A stretch of DNA of 64,000 bases from Azonexus sp. (GTDB lineage Bacteria > Pseudomonadota > Gammaproteobacteria > Burkholderiales > Rhodocyclaceae). Of the stretch, positions 37,593 to 50,009 are shown piece after piece. The stretch covers positions 62,001 through 126,000 of the forward strand of contig JAGOAU010000006.1 in the NCBI GenBank assembly GCA_017983755.1, written 5' to 3'. How positions within the stretch are numbered: position 1 is the stretch's first letter; the number at the start of each line of letters is the position of its first letter. The position numbers and the translations under genes were made by a program. The notes under the pieces are model-generated. The model worked only from the letters and a program-made list of their open reading frames with translations, was not told where the DNA came from and did not search any database.

Positions 37593-38585
37593 TTGAAACA
37601 TGCCCTTGCCGCCCTGCTGCTTGCAGCATCGACCTGTCTTTGCCAGGCAGCAACCGCCCTGCCCGGCTTTGCCGGCAATCCGGAGGTCGTCGAATTTGCC
37701 CGCGACCTTGAGCAGCGCCACGGCTTCAGCGCCGACCTGTTGCTGGAACAGTTCACGCAGGTCCGCCCCAACACCAAGGTTCTCGAACTCATCAAGCCAC
37801 CGGCTTCGCCGGTGCAGCGCTCGTGGGAACGCTACCGGCCGCGTTTTCTGAACGAGCGGCGGATCAACTGGGGCGTGCAGTTCTGGCAGGAAAACCAGGT
37901 CAGCCTGGCGCGCGCCCGCGCCACCTATGGCGTCCCCGAAGAAATCATCGTCGCCATCATCGGCGTCGAAACCGAATACGGGCGCAACATGGGCAGTTTC
38001 CGCGTGCTCGAAGCACTTGCCACACTGGCTTTTTACTACCCGCGCCGCGCCGACTTCTTCCGTACCGAACTCGAACAATTCCTGCTGCTGGCGCGCGAGA
38101 ATGACATGGACGCGGTCAATGTCCGCGGCTCCTTCGCCGGCGCGATCGGCATTCCGCAATTCATGCCTGGTAGCCAGCGGCGTTACGCGGTCGACTTCGA
38201 CGGCGACCGGAAAGTCGATCTCTATGGCAGCGTCGATGACGCCATCGGCAGCGTTGCCCGCTTTCTCGAACAACACGGCTGGCAGGCCGGGCAGGCGGTT
38301 GCCGTCCCCGCACGCACGCGCGGCGAACCTGAGCGCAGCCTGATCGAGGCCGGTATTCAACCAACACTGAAGGTGGCCGACCTGGCACAACAGGGAATCA
38401 CCGCGAGCGCCGACCCGCAGGCCGTGGTGACGCTGGTCGATCTCGTCTCTCCCGGCCGGGCGACGGAATACTGGCTCGGCTTTGACAATTTTTATGTCAT
38501 CACCCGCTACAACCGCTCCAGTTTCTACGCCATGTCGGTGTTCCAGCTAGCCGAGGAAATCCGGGCGCGCATGCCGCGCCAATGA
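37593..38585 (+). CDS. mltB: Lytic murein transglycosylase B
   Basis: The 330-residue periplasmic enzyme cleaves peptidoglycan with 1,6-anhydro-muramic acid formation. The catalytic glutamate is Glu126 in GVETEYGRNMGSF, and the second family block is SFAGAIGIPQFMPGSQRRYAVDFDGD. The N-terminal segment MKHALAALLLAASTC is a signal sequence with a possible lipobox cysteine. Translation probably starts at TTG 37593 behind GGAG. It follows the tgpA stop by 11 bases, so read-through expression is likely. Confidence 0.9.
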   Translation: MKHALAALLLAASTCLCQAATALPGFAGNPEVVEFARDLEQRHGFSADLLLEQFTQVRPNTKVLELIKPPASPVQRSWERYRPRFLNERRINWGVQFWQENQVSLARARATYGVPEEIIVAIIGVETEYGRNMGSFRVLEALATLAFYYPRRADFFRTELEQFLLLARENDMDAVNVRGSFAGAIGIPQFMPGSQRRYAVDFDGDRKVDLYGSVDDAIGSVARFLEQHGWQAGQAVAVPARTRGEPERSLIEAGIQPTLKVADLAQQGITASADPQAVVTLVDLVSPGRATEYWLGFDNFYVITRYNRSSFYAMSVFQLAEEIRARMPRQ

Positions 38586-38590
38586 GGCGG

Positions 38591-39526
38591 CTACAGTAGC
38601 GAGTCGCGGGCGATGCCGCCGCGCTTGACGATCTTGCGCAGGCGGTCGAGCGCCTCGACCTGGATCTGCCGCACGCGTTCCCGGGTCAGGCCCAGCTCGC
38701 CGGCAAGCACGTCGAGAGTGGAAATATCGGCGCCGTTCAGCCCGTAACGCCGCTCTATGACCTGGCGTTGCCGTTGCGTGAGCTGGCCCAGCCAGTCGTT
38801 CAGCAGCGAGTCGGTCTCGCTGCATTGCAGCAGTGCTTCCGGATTGACCGCTGATTCATCGGCAATCGCCTCGCCGATGGTATGACTGGGATCGATCTCC
38901 AGCGGCGCATCGAGCGAGGCGATATGTTCGTTGAGCTGCAATATGCGCCGGACGTCGGCGACCGGGCGGTCGATCAGCGCGGCGATGCGCTCGACCGACG
39001 TCTCGCGATTGGCCGCCGAGTCGAGGTGGCGGATGGCGCGCAGCACCAGGTTGATTTCCTTGACCACATGCACCGGCAGGCGGATCGTGCGCGACTGGTT
39101 CATGATGCCGCGCTCGATGCTCTGGCGCACCCACCAGGTGGCATAGGTCGAGAAGCGGAAGCCGCGCTCCGGGTCGAATTTCTCCAGCGCATGGATCAGG
39201 CCGAGGTTGCCCTCCTCGATCAGGTCGAGCAGCGGAATGCCCCGGTTGAGGTAGTGCTTGGCGATATTCACGACCAGGCGCAGGTTGTGCTCGATCATCT
39301 TCTGGCGCGCCTGAAAATCCCCGGCGCGCACCCGGCGGGCCGTCGCCACCTCGTCATCCGGCGTCAGCAGCGGCTTGGCGCCGATTTCATTCAGGTAGAG
39401 CTGGGTGACGTCCTCAAGCAGTTCCAGTTCCGGGGCAATCGGCTCGGGATCGGGTAGCGGCGCCAGGTCGGCCTCAGCCGACGTCAGTTCGTCGTCTTCC
39501 GAATCCTCCGCCACCCCGGACATCAT
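38591..39526 (-). CDS. rpoS: RNA polymerase sigma factor RpoS
   Basis: The 311-residue sigma-70 family protein holds regions 1.2 (DVTQLYLNEIGAKPLLTPDDE), 2 (GNLGLIHALEKFDPERGFRFSTYATWWVRQSIERGIMNQSRTIRLP), 3 and 4 (LTRERVRQIQVEALDRLRK). It lacks the long region 1.1 of RpoD. The identification as the stationary-phase sigma is supported by the surE-pcm-nlpD-rpoS order, conserved across beta- and gammaproteobacteria. Its ATG-ATG start overlaps the nlpD stop. Extra rpoS promoters often lie within nlpD; none is called here. Confidence 0.94.
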   Translation of the reverse strand: MMSGVAEDSEDDELTSAEADLAPLPDPEPIAPELELLEDVTQLYLNEIGAKPLLTPDDEVATARRVRAGDFQARQKMIEHNLRLVVNIAKHYLNRGIPLLDLIEEGNLGLIHALEKFDPERGFRFSTYATWWVRQSIERGIMNQSRTIRLPVHVVKEINLVLRAIRHLDSAANRETSVERIAALIDRPVADVRRILQLNEHIASLDAPLEIDPSHTIGEAIADESAVNPEALLQCSETDSLLNDWLGQLTQRQRQVIERRYGLNGADISTLDVLAGELGLTRERVRQIQVEALDRLRKIVKRGGIARDSLL

Positions 39527-40494
39527 CTTTTCGGCAGGTAGAGCGAAGGATCGATCGGCTTGCCCTGCTTGCGAATCTCGAAATGCAGCTTCACCGATTC
39601 GCTGTCGGTATTCCCCATTTCGGCGATCTTCTGGCCGCGCGTCACCTGCTGGCCTTCCTTGACCAGTATCTTGCGGTTGTGTGCGTAAGCCGAGAGGAAG
39701 GTCGCGTTGTGCTTGACGATCACCAGTTCGCCGTAGCCGCGCAAGCCGGCGCCGGCATAGACGACCTTGCCGTCGGCCGCCGCCTGCACGGGGTCGCCGG
39801 ACTTGCCACCAAAATCGAGCCCCTTGTTGCCGGCATCGCTGTAGCCGTTGGTCACCTTGCCGGATGACGGCCACTGCCATGCCACATCGTCGGAGCCGAC
39901 CGCCGCCGGTTCCGCCCTGGGTTCCGGCTTCGCCTCGGGCGGCGGCTCGGTTTTTGGCTCTGGCTTGGGGTCGACCGCAGCAAGCGTCGTTTTCGGTGCC
40001 GCCTCGCCGCTCCGGTTCAGGCGCGCATATGCCTCATCGGAATACGGCTCCTTGCCACCGCGCGGCTCGCGCTTGAGCCCTTCAGTGGACGTCGAAGTCG
40101 TCGGGGCAGGAGCGCTGACGACCTTGCCCGGCGCATCCAGCGATTGCGTCTCGACGACCGGCGCCGTCACCACCGGCTGGGCGACGACCGGGCCGCCGGC
40201 CGCAGCAGGAGCCGCACCCGGCGGTGCCACGCGCAACACCTGACCTTCGCGGATCGATCCCGGATTGGTAATGTTGTTCCACGCCGCCACGTCCTTGTAA
40301 TCCTGGCCGTGCTCGAGGGCGATGCGGTACAGGGTGTCGCCGCGCTTGACCGTGTAATACCCGGGGCCCGAGGGCGTTGCCACGGCACTCTGGCGCGCCT
40401 GCCCCGAACTGCGATCGACGGTCGGTGCCGGCGGCTGGGACATGCAACCCGCCAACAGCATGGCGGCAACCAATGGGACAAATGCGCGAATCAT
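39523..40494 (-). CDS. nlpD: NlpD-like lipoprotein with LysM and M23 domains
   Basis: The 323-residue lipoprotein has a signal peptide with lipobox LLAGC (Cys17), a LysM peptidoglycan-binding domain at about 46-92 (YYTVKRGDTLYRIALEHGQ), a Pro/Ala/Glu-rich linker and a C-terminal M23 domain (GYSDAGNKGLDFGGKSGD, HFEIRKQGKPIDP). The usual metal-binding HxxxD histidine appears replaced (NKGLDFGG), as in NlpD/EnvC, which activate amidases rather than cut peptidoglycan. It overlaps pcm and rpoS by 4 bases each. Confidence 0.92.
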   Translation of the reverse strand: MIRAFVPLVAAMLLAGCMSQPPAPTVDRSSGQARQSAVATPSGPGYYTVKRGDTLYRIALEHGQDYKDVAAWNNITNPGSIREGQVLRVAPPGAAPAAAGGPVVAQPVVTAPVVETQSLDAPGKVVSAPAPTTSTSTEGLKREPRGGKEPYSDEAYARLNRSGEAAPKTTLAAVDPKPEPKTEPPPEAKPEPRAEPAAVGSDDVAWQWPSSGKVTNGYSDAGNKGLDFGGKSGDPVQAAADGKVVYAGAGLRGYGELVIVKHNATFLSAYAHNRKILVKEGQQVTRGQKIAEMGNTDSESVKLHFEIRKQGKPIDPSLYLPKR

Positions 40495-41153
40495 TGTGTT
40501 CCTGCGAGAAGAGGGACAAAGCGAACGGGATCGAGCCGGGTTTCGACAAAAGCCTGCGGCTTCCGTTCGATGAACGAAAGATACTGCTCAGTCGTGCCAA
40601 CTGGCAAGACCAGCCGGCCGCCGAGCGCCAGTTGTTCAAGCAGTGCCGGCGGCACTTTCAGACCAGCCGCGGCGACGATGATGCTGTCAAACGGCCCTGC
40701 CTCGGGCAAACCGAACTGCCCATCGGCATGCTTGAGCCGCACATTGAACTGCTTCAGCTGGCGCATGTTGGCCTTGGCCTTTTCCAGCAGCGGCCCGAGC
40801 CGTTCAAGGGAATAAACCTCGGTGGTCAGTTGCGCCAGCACCGCCGCCTGGTAGCCGCACCCGGCACCGACTTCCAGCGTCCTGCCCAGCGAAGACCGGC
40901 CGTTGAGCAGCAACTCGATCATGCGTGCAACCACGAAGGGTTGTGAAATCGTCTGGCCCATGCCCAGTGGCAGGGCCGTGTCTTCATAGGCACGCGATGC
41001 CAGCGCTTCCTCGACGAAAACGTGGCGCGGCACCGCCGCCATGGCCCGCAGCACCGCCTCGTTGCGGATGCCCTTCTCGCGCAGGCGCTCGATCATGCGC
41101 GCCCGCGTCCGCTGCGACGTCATCCCGATGCCGTGCAGGCCGTTGGTCGTCAT
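40491..41153 (-). CDS. pcm: Protein-L-isoaspartate O-methyltransferase
   Basis: The 220-residue repair enzyme methylates isoaspartyl residues of aged proteins with S-adenosylmethionine. Marks are [28 protein letters not shown], the SAM loop [17 protein letters not shown], and [20 protein letters not shown]. Length is typical. It lies between surE and nlpD with 4-base overlaps, the standard stationary-phase survival operon. Confidence 0.95.
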   Translation of the reverse strand: MTTNGLHGIGMTSQRTRARMIERLREKGIRNEAVLRAMAAVPRHVFVEEALASRAYEDTALPLGMGQTISQPFVVARMIELLLNGRSSLGRTLEVGAGCGYQAAVLAQLTTEVYSLERLGPLLEKAKANMRQLKQFNVRLKHADGQFGLPEAGPFDSIIVAAAGLKVPPALLEQLALGGRLVLPVGTTEQYLSFIERKPQAFVETRLDPVRFVPLLAGTQ

Positions 41154-41890
41154 TGCATCCAGTGCTTGATCGCCGCAAGCTGCGCGGTGTGGGTCAGATC
41201 GATCTGCAGGGGCGCGATGGAGACACAGCCACGCTCAACGGCGTTGAAATCGGTCCCCGGCCCGGAGTCAGCCGCAGCACCCGCAGCACCGACCCAATAG
41301 ACGGTCTCATTGCGCGGCGAACGCATCGCCACCACCGGTTCCGCCTTGTGCCGCCGGCCGAGCCGGGTAACCTCGGTGCCCTGCAGGTCGGCATGGGGAA
41401 TATCCGGTACATTGACGTTCAAAAGCACCGGCTCGCGAATCGGATTGGCAATAAAGCGTTCGACAATTTCACGCGCCACCCGGCCGGCGGTATCGAAATG
41501 CTTGCCATCATGGCTGGTCAGTGAAATCGCGATCGACGGAATACCCAGTAAAAATCCTTCGGTCGCTGCCGCCACCGTACCTGAATAAATGGTGTCGTCG
41601 CCCATATTGGCACCGTTATTTATTCCGGAAACAATAATGTCCGGCAGATAATCGAGCATGCCGGTGACCGCGAGATGAACGCAATCGGTAGGGGTGCCAT
41701 TAACAAAATAAAATCCGTTGACCGCCTGTTTCAAAAAAAGCGGCCGGTCCAGCGTCAGCGAATTACTCGCACCGCTTCTATTCTGTTCCGGCGCAACGAC
41801 AACAATCTCGCCCAGCCCGGCAAGTGCATCCGCCAGCGCCTGAATGCCTGGGGCAAAATAGCCGTCGTCGTTGCTCAGGAGGATGCGCAT
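41150..41890 (-). CDS. surE: 5'-nucleotidase SurE
   Basis: The 246-residue metal-dependent nucleoside monophosphatase starts [19 protein letters not shown], which contains the metal-binding Asp pair, followed by [16 protein letters not shown] and [22 protein letters not shown] of the active site. The ATG at 41890 is chosen because the metal site must be at the N-terminus. It is the first gene of surE-pcm-nlpD-rpoS and ends with a 4-base overlap with pcm. H-NS lies just upstream with a two-base gap. Confidence 0.95.
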   Translation of the reverse strand: MRILLSNDDGYFAPGIQALADALAGLGEIVVVAPEQNRSGASNSLTLDRPLFLKQAVNGFYFVNGTPTDCVHLAVTGMLDYLPDIIVSGINNGANMGDDTIYSGTVAAATEGFLLGIPSIAISLTSHDGKHFDTAGRVAREIVERFIANPIREPVLLNVNVPDIPHADLQGTEVTRLGRRHKAEPVVAMRSPRNETVYWVGAAGAAADSGPGTDFNAVERGCVSIAPLQIDLTHTAQLAAIKHWMQ

Positions 41891-41892
41891 CG

Positions 41893-42207
41893 TCAGACGG
41901 TCAGCGAATCCAGCGTGCCGCCCTTGGCCAGCCATTCGGCAACCCATTTCGGTTGACGGCCGCGCCCGGTCCATTCAAGCGTCGCATTTTCCGGGTGGCG
42001 ATACTTGACCTTGACCTTTCCCGTCGGCGCCTTGATTTTCACTTCCTTGCCGACCAGTTCTTCAAGCGCAAAGCCACGGGCTTTGGCGAAGGCACGCACT
42101 TCATTCAGGATATTGGCCTTATCCTGGGCTTCGCGGCGCTTTAATTCGACGGGAATCTGTTGTTGCAGATCACGCAACTGGGCTGCGTTCAGGGAAGACA
42201 AATCCAT
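41893..42207 (-). CDS. H-NS-family nucleoid-associated protein
   Basis: The 104-residue protein has an N-terminal coiled-coil oligomerisation part ([27 protein letters not shown]) and a C-terminal DNA-binding domain [25 protein letters not shown]. The core TGRGRQP is the AT-hook-like H-NS signature. Such proteins silence AT-rich foreign DNA and compact the nucleoid. The region upstream is unusually AT-rich for this genome, a likely site for autorepression. Confidence 0.92.
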   Translation of the reverse strand: MDLSSLNAAQLRDLQQQIPVELKRREAQDKANILNEVRAFAKARGFALEELVGKEVKIKAPTGKVKVKYRHPENATLEWTGRGRQPKWVAEWLAKGGTLDSLTV

Positions 42208-42279
42208 GATTACCTCCTTTAATAAAATGGTGGAAACAATCTAATTTGTCTTAATATATTTTTCAACAGATAAAATTAA

Positions 42280-42300
42280 AAAACCGGCATAAGCCGGTTA
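42280..42300 (-). terminator. Terminator after tRNA-Pro
   Basis: AACCGGC/GCCGGTT forms a 7-bp stem with loop ATAA. On the minus strand it is followed by a run of Ts, so it ends the tRNA-Pro transcript before the H-NS promoter region. Confidence 0.75.
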
Positions 42301-42306
42301 ATTAAT

Positions 42307-42384
<78 letters not shown>

Positions 42385-42417
42385 CAAGCCGCGCATTATA
42401 CCCGAAATGCCCGGGAA

Positions 42418-42795
42418 TCAAAGGCGCAACATCTCGATAACGTATTGCAATTCGGCGCGCAGGCCGCCAACGGTTTTTGGCATTTCCTGATGGTCGACCG
42501 CAACAGCCCCAGCCACATCACCTTCGTCCAGCTTGTTGCGCGCGCCGCTGATCGTAAAGCCCTGATTATAAAGAAGCTCACGGATGCGTCGAACGAGCAG
42601 GACTTCATGATGCTGGTAATAACGACGATTGCCGCGCCGTTTGACCGGCTTGAGCTGATTGAATTCCTGTTCCCAGTAGCGCAGGACGTGCGGCTTGACG
42701 CCGCACAATTCGCTGACTTCACCGATGGTGAAATAGCGCTTGGCCGGAATCGGTGGCAACTCCTCGCCACCGTGAGGCTTATGCCGCTGTTCCAT
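42418..42795 (-). CDS. MerR-family transcriptional regulator downstream of ihfA
   Basis: The 125-residue protein has an N-terminal winged helix-turn-helix of the MerR type ([60 protein letters not shown]). There are no effector-binding cysteines and only a short C-terminus. A MerR gene directly after ihfA (17-base overlap here) is a conserved pattern in beta- and gammaproteobacteria; the target is unknown. It contains a perfect copy of the 12-base dispersed word. Confidence 0.9.
   Translation of the reverse strand: MEQRHKPHGGEELPPIPAKRYFTIGEVSELCGVKPHVLRYWEQEFNQLKPVKRRGNRRYYQHHEVLLVRRIRELLYNQGFTISGARNKLDEGDVAGAVAVDHQEMPKTVGGLRAELQYVIEMLRL
42493..42504 (+). repeat. Dispersed 12-base word, copy 7
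   Basis: It lies antisense in the merR gene, which reads it as Val-Ala-Val-Asp. Confidence 0.7.
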
Positions 42796-43081
42796 CGCAG
42801 GCGAGTTCGACGTCGGACTTCAGTTTCTGGCTGGCATGAAAAGTCACCACACGGCGCGCCGTGATGGGGATTTCCTGGCCGGTCTTCGGATTACGGCCGG
42901 GACGTTGCGGCTTGTCGCGCAACTGAAAATTGCCGAAGCCGGAGAGCTTTACGCCATCGCCGGTTTCCAGGGAATTGCGGATTTCCTCGAAGAAAGCCTC
43001 GACCATGTCTTTGGCCTCACGCTTGTTGAGGCCAACCTTTTCAAACAACAGGTCGGCAAGTTCGGCTTTGGTCAGTGTCAT
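42779..43081 (-). CDS. ihfA: Integration host factor subunit alpha
   Basis: The 100-residue HU/IHF-family DNA-bending protein starts [34 protein letters not shown] and has the beta-arm region [34 protein letters not shown], including the RNPKTG tip with the intercalating proline. Placement after pheT is standard for ihfA. Confidence 0.96.
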   Translation of the reverse strand: MTLTKAELADLLFEKVGLNKREAKDMVEAFFEEIRNSLETGDGVKLSGFGNFQLRDKPQRPGRNPKTGQEIPITARRVVTFHASQKLKSDVELACDGTAA

Positions 43082-43095
43082 CGTGATTTTTTCCG

Positions 43096-46582
<3,487 letters not shown>

Positions 46583-46596
46583 AATTACGCTTTCGC

Positions 46597-46956
46597 TCAG
46601 GCGCCGAGCTGTGCCTTGGCCTGATTGGCCAGAGCGGCAAAAGCCGGCTGATCGAAGACGGCCAGATCAGCCAGGACCTTGCGGTCGACTTCGATATTGG
46701 CCTTCTTCAGGCCGTTCATCAGGGTGCTGTACTTCATGCCCAGCTCGCGAGCCGCGGCATTGATACGGGCAATCCACAGCGAACGGAACTGGCGTTTGCG
46801 TTGACGACGGTCACGATACTGGTATTGACCGGCCTTCATCACCGCCTGTTTGGCGATGCGATATACGTTCTTGCGACGACCGCGGTAACCCTTGGCCTGG
46901 GCAAGAACCTTCTTGTGACGCGCGCGCGCCGTTACACCACGTTTGACTCTAGGCAT
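46597..46956 (-). CDS. rplT: 50S ribosomal protein L20
   Basis: The 119-residue basic protein starts [30 protein letters not shown] and contains [18 protein letters not shown], both universal for L20. In other bacteria L20 also represses its own operon by binding the infC-rpmI-rplT mRNA. It lies 11 bases after rpmI. Confidence 0.97.
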   Translation of the reverse strand: MPRVKRGVTARARHKKVLAQAKGYRGRRKNVYRIAKQAVMKAGQYQYRDRRQRKRQFRSLWIARINAAARELGMKYSTLMNGLKKANIEVDRKVLADLAVFDQPAFAALANQAKAQLGA

Positions 46957-46967
46957 CTTCTATCTCC

Positions 46968-47165
46968 TTATGCGTAGGGCATCATGGCGCGGACAGATGC
47001 TGCGTCGCGCTCGTGAACTGCAACGGCACCGCGGAGGTGACGCTTAACCTTGGTGGTCTTCTTGGTCAGGATGTGACGCTTGAAGGCTTGGCCGCGCTTG
47101 ATGGAACCACCGGCGCGAACCGAGAAGCGCTTCTTGGCGCTGCTCTTGGTCTTCATTTTGGGCAT
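46968..47165 (-). CDS. rpmI: 50S ribosomal protein L35
   Basis: The 65-residue protein [20 protein letters not shown] is L35. The ATG at 47165 is the family start; an upstream in-frame ATG at 47186 would add seven non-conserved residues. It is in the infC-rpmI-rplT operon. Confidence 0.97.
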   Translation of the reverse strand: MPKMKTKSSAKKRFSVRAGGSIKRGQAFKRHILTKKTTKVKRHLRGAVAVHERDAASVRAMMPYA

Positions 47166-47262
47166 TTGGATGCTCCTTAATGACATGCTGCCAGGTGGCT
47201 CCCGACGGGAACGCTTTTACTACCCGAAAGCACTTATATAAACAACTGTTTACAGCTACTTC

Positions 47263-47787
47263 TTAAACCTTTTTCTTGGCCGGGGCGATGATCATGATCA
47301 TCTGGCGACCTTCCATCTTCGGCATCTGCTCGACTTGCCCGACGGCTTCGAGGTCTGCCTTGATCCGTTCCAACTGGCGCATTCCGAATTCCTGATGCGC
47401 CATTTCGCGGCCCCGGAAGCGCAAAGTCACCTTGACCTTGTCTTCTTCTTCCAGGAATCGCGTCATGTTCCTGAGCTTGATCTGGTAATCGTTTTCGTCG
47501 GTGCCGGGGCGCAGCTTGACTTCCTTGACCTGCACCTGCTTCTGCTTCAGCTTGGCCTCGTGCGCACGCTTCTGTTCCTGGTACTTGAACTTGCCGTAGT
47601 CCATGATGCGGCAGACTGGCGGCTTGGCTACCGGCGCGATCTCGACCAGATCGACGCCCGCCTCTTCGGCCAACTGCAGTGCAGCTCGGGTACTCATGAT
47701 CCCCAACTGCTCGCCTTCCAAACCCTGGAGACGAATCTCCGGTACCGTGATTTCTTCGTTGAGGCGGTGCGCCTTGTTCTGAGCTAT
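47263..47787 (-). CDS. infC: Translation initiation factor IF-3 with a probable ATA start
   Basis: The 174-residue factor binds the 30S subunit and discriminates against non-canonical start codons. The N-domain reads [19 protein letters not shown] and [21 protein letters not shown]-type blocks follow; the C-domain ends [11 protein letters not shown]. The conserved N-terminus requires the ATA codon at 47785-47787 as initiator, preceded by a GGGGG ribosome site; the first in-frame ATG (47721) would delete 22 conserved residues. IF-3 genes are known for rare starts, usually ATT, which allow autoregulation. Confidence 0.9.
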   Translation of the reverse strand: MAQNKAHRLNEEITVPEIRLQGLEGEQLGIMSTRAALQLAEEAGVDLVEIAPVAKPPVCRIMDYGKFKYQEQKRAHEAKLKQKQVQVKEVKLRPGTDENDYQIKLRNMTRFLEEEDKVKVTLRFRGREMAHQEFGMRQLERIKADLEAVGQVEQMPKMEGRQMIMIIAPAKKKV

Positions 47788-47813
47788 GGTGAAACCCCCG
47801 AAAACATCAATAA

Positions 47814-49730
47814 TTAGGCCGTGCCACTACGCGCTGCGACTTCCCCTCGGAGTCGCTCGATCAGGGCCTCGACGGACATCTGTCCGAGATCCTGACCACC
47901 GCGTGTTCGCACGGCCACCAGTCCGGCTTCCTTTTCCTTGTCGCCCACGACGAACTGGTAAGGCAGCCGGTTCAAGCTATGTTCGCGGATTTTATAGGTT
48001 ATTTTCTCGTTGCGCAAATCCGACTCGGCCCGGAAGCCCGCCTGATGCAGCTTTTGCGCAACATCGGCAGCATAATCGGCCTGCTTTTCGGAGATGTTCA
48101 GCACGATGGCCTGAACGGGTGCTAGCCACAGCGGCAGGGCACCGGCGAAGTTCTCGATCAGGATACCGATGAAGCGTTCGAGCGAACCGAGGATGGCACG
48201 GTGCAGCATGACCGGCACCTTGCGCGTGTCGTCGGCCGCCACGTATTCGGCGCCGAGGCGGCCCGGCATCGAGAAGTCGACCTGCATCGTGCCGCACTGC
48301 CAGGAGCGGCCGATGGCGTCCTTGATGTGGAATTCGATCTTCGGCCCGTAGAAGGCGCCCTCGCCCGGCAGTTCCATCCATTCCAGGCCAGAAGCGCGCA
48401 AGCCCTGGCGCAGCGCATCCTCGGCCTTGTCCCAGACCTCGTCGGAACCGACGCGGCTATCCGGGCGCAGCGCCAGCTTGACGGCGACGTCGCTGAAACC
48501 GAAATCGGCATAGACCTTCTTGACCAGCGCGTTGAAGGCGGTCACTTCGGATTCGATCTGGTCTTCGGTACAGAAGATGTGGCCGTCGTCCTGGACGAAG
48601 CCGCGCACGCGCATCAAGCCGTGCAGCGCGCCGGTCGGCTCGTTGCGGTGGCAGGAACCGAATTCGCCATAGCGTAGCGGCAATTCGCGGTAGGAACGCA
48701 GGTCGGCATTGAAGACCTGGACGTGCCCCGGGCAGTTCATCGGCTTGACCGCGTAGTCACGGTTTTCCGATGCCGTGGTGAACATGTTGTCCTTGTAATG
48801 CTCCCAGTGGCCCGATTTCTCCCACAGCGTCTTGTCGAGAATCTGCGGACAGCGCACTTCCTGGTAACCGTTGTTGCGATAGACGGCGCGCATGTATTGT
48901 TCGATTTCCTGCCAGATCGCCCAACCCTTCGGGTGCCAGAAAACCAGGCCCGGCGCCTCGTCCTGCATGTGGAACAGGTCGTATTGCTTACCGAGGCGAC
49001 GGTGGTCGCGCTTCTCGGCTTCTTCCAGCATGTGCAGGTAGGCGTCGAGATCTTCCTTCTTGGCCCAGGCCGTGCCGTAGATGCGCTGCAGCTGTTCGTT
49101 GCGATGGTCGCCGCGCCAGTAGGCGCCGGCCACCTTCATCAGCTTGAAGACCTTGAGCTTGGCCGTGGTCGGCACATGCGGGCCGCGGCAGAGGTCGATG
49201 AAATCGCCTTCGCGGTACAGGGAAACTTGCTGATCCGCCGGAATCGCGGCGATCAGTTCGGCCTTGTATTTCTCGCCCTGGTCGAGGAAAAACTTGACCG
49301 CGTCGTCGCGGTTCCAGACTTCACGGCTGACCGGAATGTCCTTCTTCGCCAGTTCGGCCATGCGCTTTTCGATGGTGACCAGATCTTCCGGGGTGAACGG
49401 GCGCTTGTAGGCGAAGTCGTAGTAGAAGCCGTTCTCGATGACCGGGCCGATGGTTACCTGCGCTTCCGGAAACAGTTCCTTGACCGCGTAGGCCAGCAGG
49501 TGCGCCGTCGAGTGGCGGATCAATTCCAGGCCTTCGGCATCCCGCTCGGTAATGATGGCCAGATCGGCATTCTGCTCGATCAGGTACGAGGTATCGACCA
49601 GGTTGCCGTCAACCCTGCCGGCCAGCGCGGCACGGGCCAGCCCGGCGCCGATGCTGGCGGCAACCTCGGCAATGGTGACTGCTTGCTCGTAAGAGCGGAT
49701 GGAACCATCGGGCAGTTTGATATCTGGCAT
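47814..49730 (-). CDS. thrS: Threonine--tRNA ligase
   Basis: The 638-residue class II synthetase has the N-terminal TGS domain ([24 protein letters not shown]), an editing domain with [16 protein letters not shown] and the zinc/cysteine region, class II motif 2 ([25 protein letters not shown]), motif 3 ([18 protein letters not shown]), and a C-terminal anticodon domain. It is the first gene of thrS-infC-rpmI-rplT, with infC starting 26 bases later. Confidence 0.97.
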   Translation of the reverse strand: MPDIKLPDGSIRSYEQAVTIAEVAASIGAGLARAALAGRVDGNLVDTSYLIEQNADLAIITERDAEGLELIRHSTAHLLAYAVKELFPEAQVTIGPVIENGFYYDFAYKRPFTPEDLVTIEKRMAELAKKDIPVSREVWNRDDAVKFFLDQGEKYKAELIAAIPADQQVSLYREGDFIDLCRGPHVPTTAKLKVFKLMKVAGAYWRGDHRNEQLQRIYGTAWAKKEDLDAYLHMLEEAEKRDHRRLGKQYDLFHMQDEAPGLVFWHPKGWAIWQEIEQYMRAVYRNNGYQEVRCPQILDKTLWEKSGHWEHYKDNMFTTASENRDYAVKPMNCPGHVQVFNADLRSYRELPLRYGEFGSCHRNEPTGALHGLMRVRGFVQDDGHIFCTEDQIESEVTAFNALVKKVYADFGFSDVAVKLALRPDSRVGSDEVWDKAEDALRQGLRASGLEWMELPGEGAFYGPKIEFHIKDAIGRSWQCGTMQVDFSMPGRLGAEYVAADDTRKVPVMLHRAILGSLERFIGILIENFAGALPLWLAPVQAIVLNISEKQADYAADVAQKLHQAGFRAESDLRNEKITYKIREHSLNRLPYQFVVGDKEKEAGLVAVRTRGGQDLGQMSVEALIERLRGEVAARSGTA

Positions 49731-49746
49731 GGCAAATCTCTAGGCG

Positions 49747-49778
49747 AAAAAAAAGTGCGGGGCGAGCCGCACTTTTTT
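49747..49778 (-). terminator. Terminator between tRNA-Val and thrS
   Basis: AAAAGTGCGG/CCGCACTTTT forms a 10-bp stem with a GC-rich loop, bordered by A and T tracts on both sides. On the minus strand it ends the tRNA-Val transcript; its position just upstream of thrS could also allow leader control of thrS. Confidence 0.75.
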
Positions 49779-49861
49779 GGTCGAACGAAGGCTGACTCGA
49801 TTACGGTTTCTGAACTGCAATGCAAGTTCGGAAAATCACCAATTCAGCTCCGTCAGGTATT

Positions 49862-49937
49862 TGGTAGGCGGTATTGGAATCGAACCAACGACCTCCACGA
49901 TGTCAACGTGGCGCTCTAACCAACTGAGCTAACCGCC
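49862..49937 (-). tRNA. tRNA-Val (GAC)
   Basis: This 76-base tRNA has acceptor GGCGGTT, D arm GCTCAGTTGGTTAGAGC, anticodon stem CCACG/CGTGG with anticodon GAC at 49902-49904, the T loop GGTTCGATTCC and an encoded CCA. Confidence 0.95.
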
Positions 49938-50009
49938 TGAAGAAGCGCGCATTATAAGGATGTCCGGAGGCAAGTCAACAGGTATTGCCGCAAATTCCGC
50001 TGTAATGAC

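Noticed and set aside
48723-49919. 398-codon plus-strand frame over thrS and tRNA-Val
   Set aside because: It crosses a tRNA gene and a terminator and is antisense to thrS.
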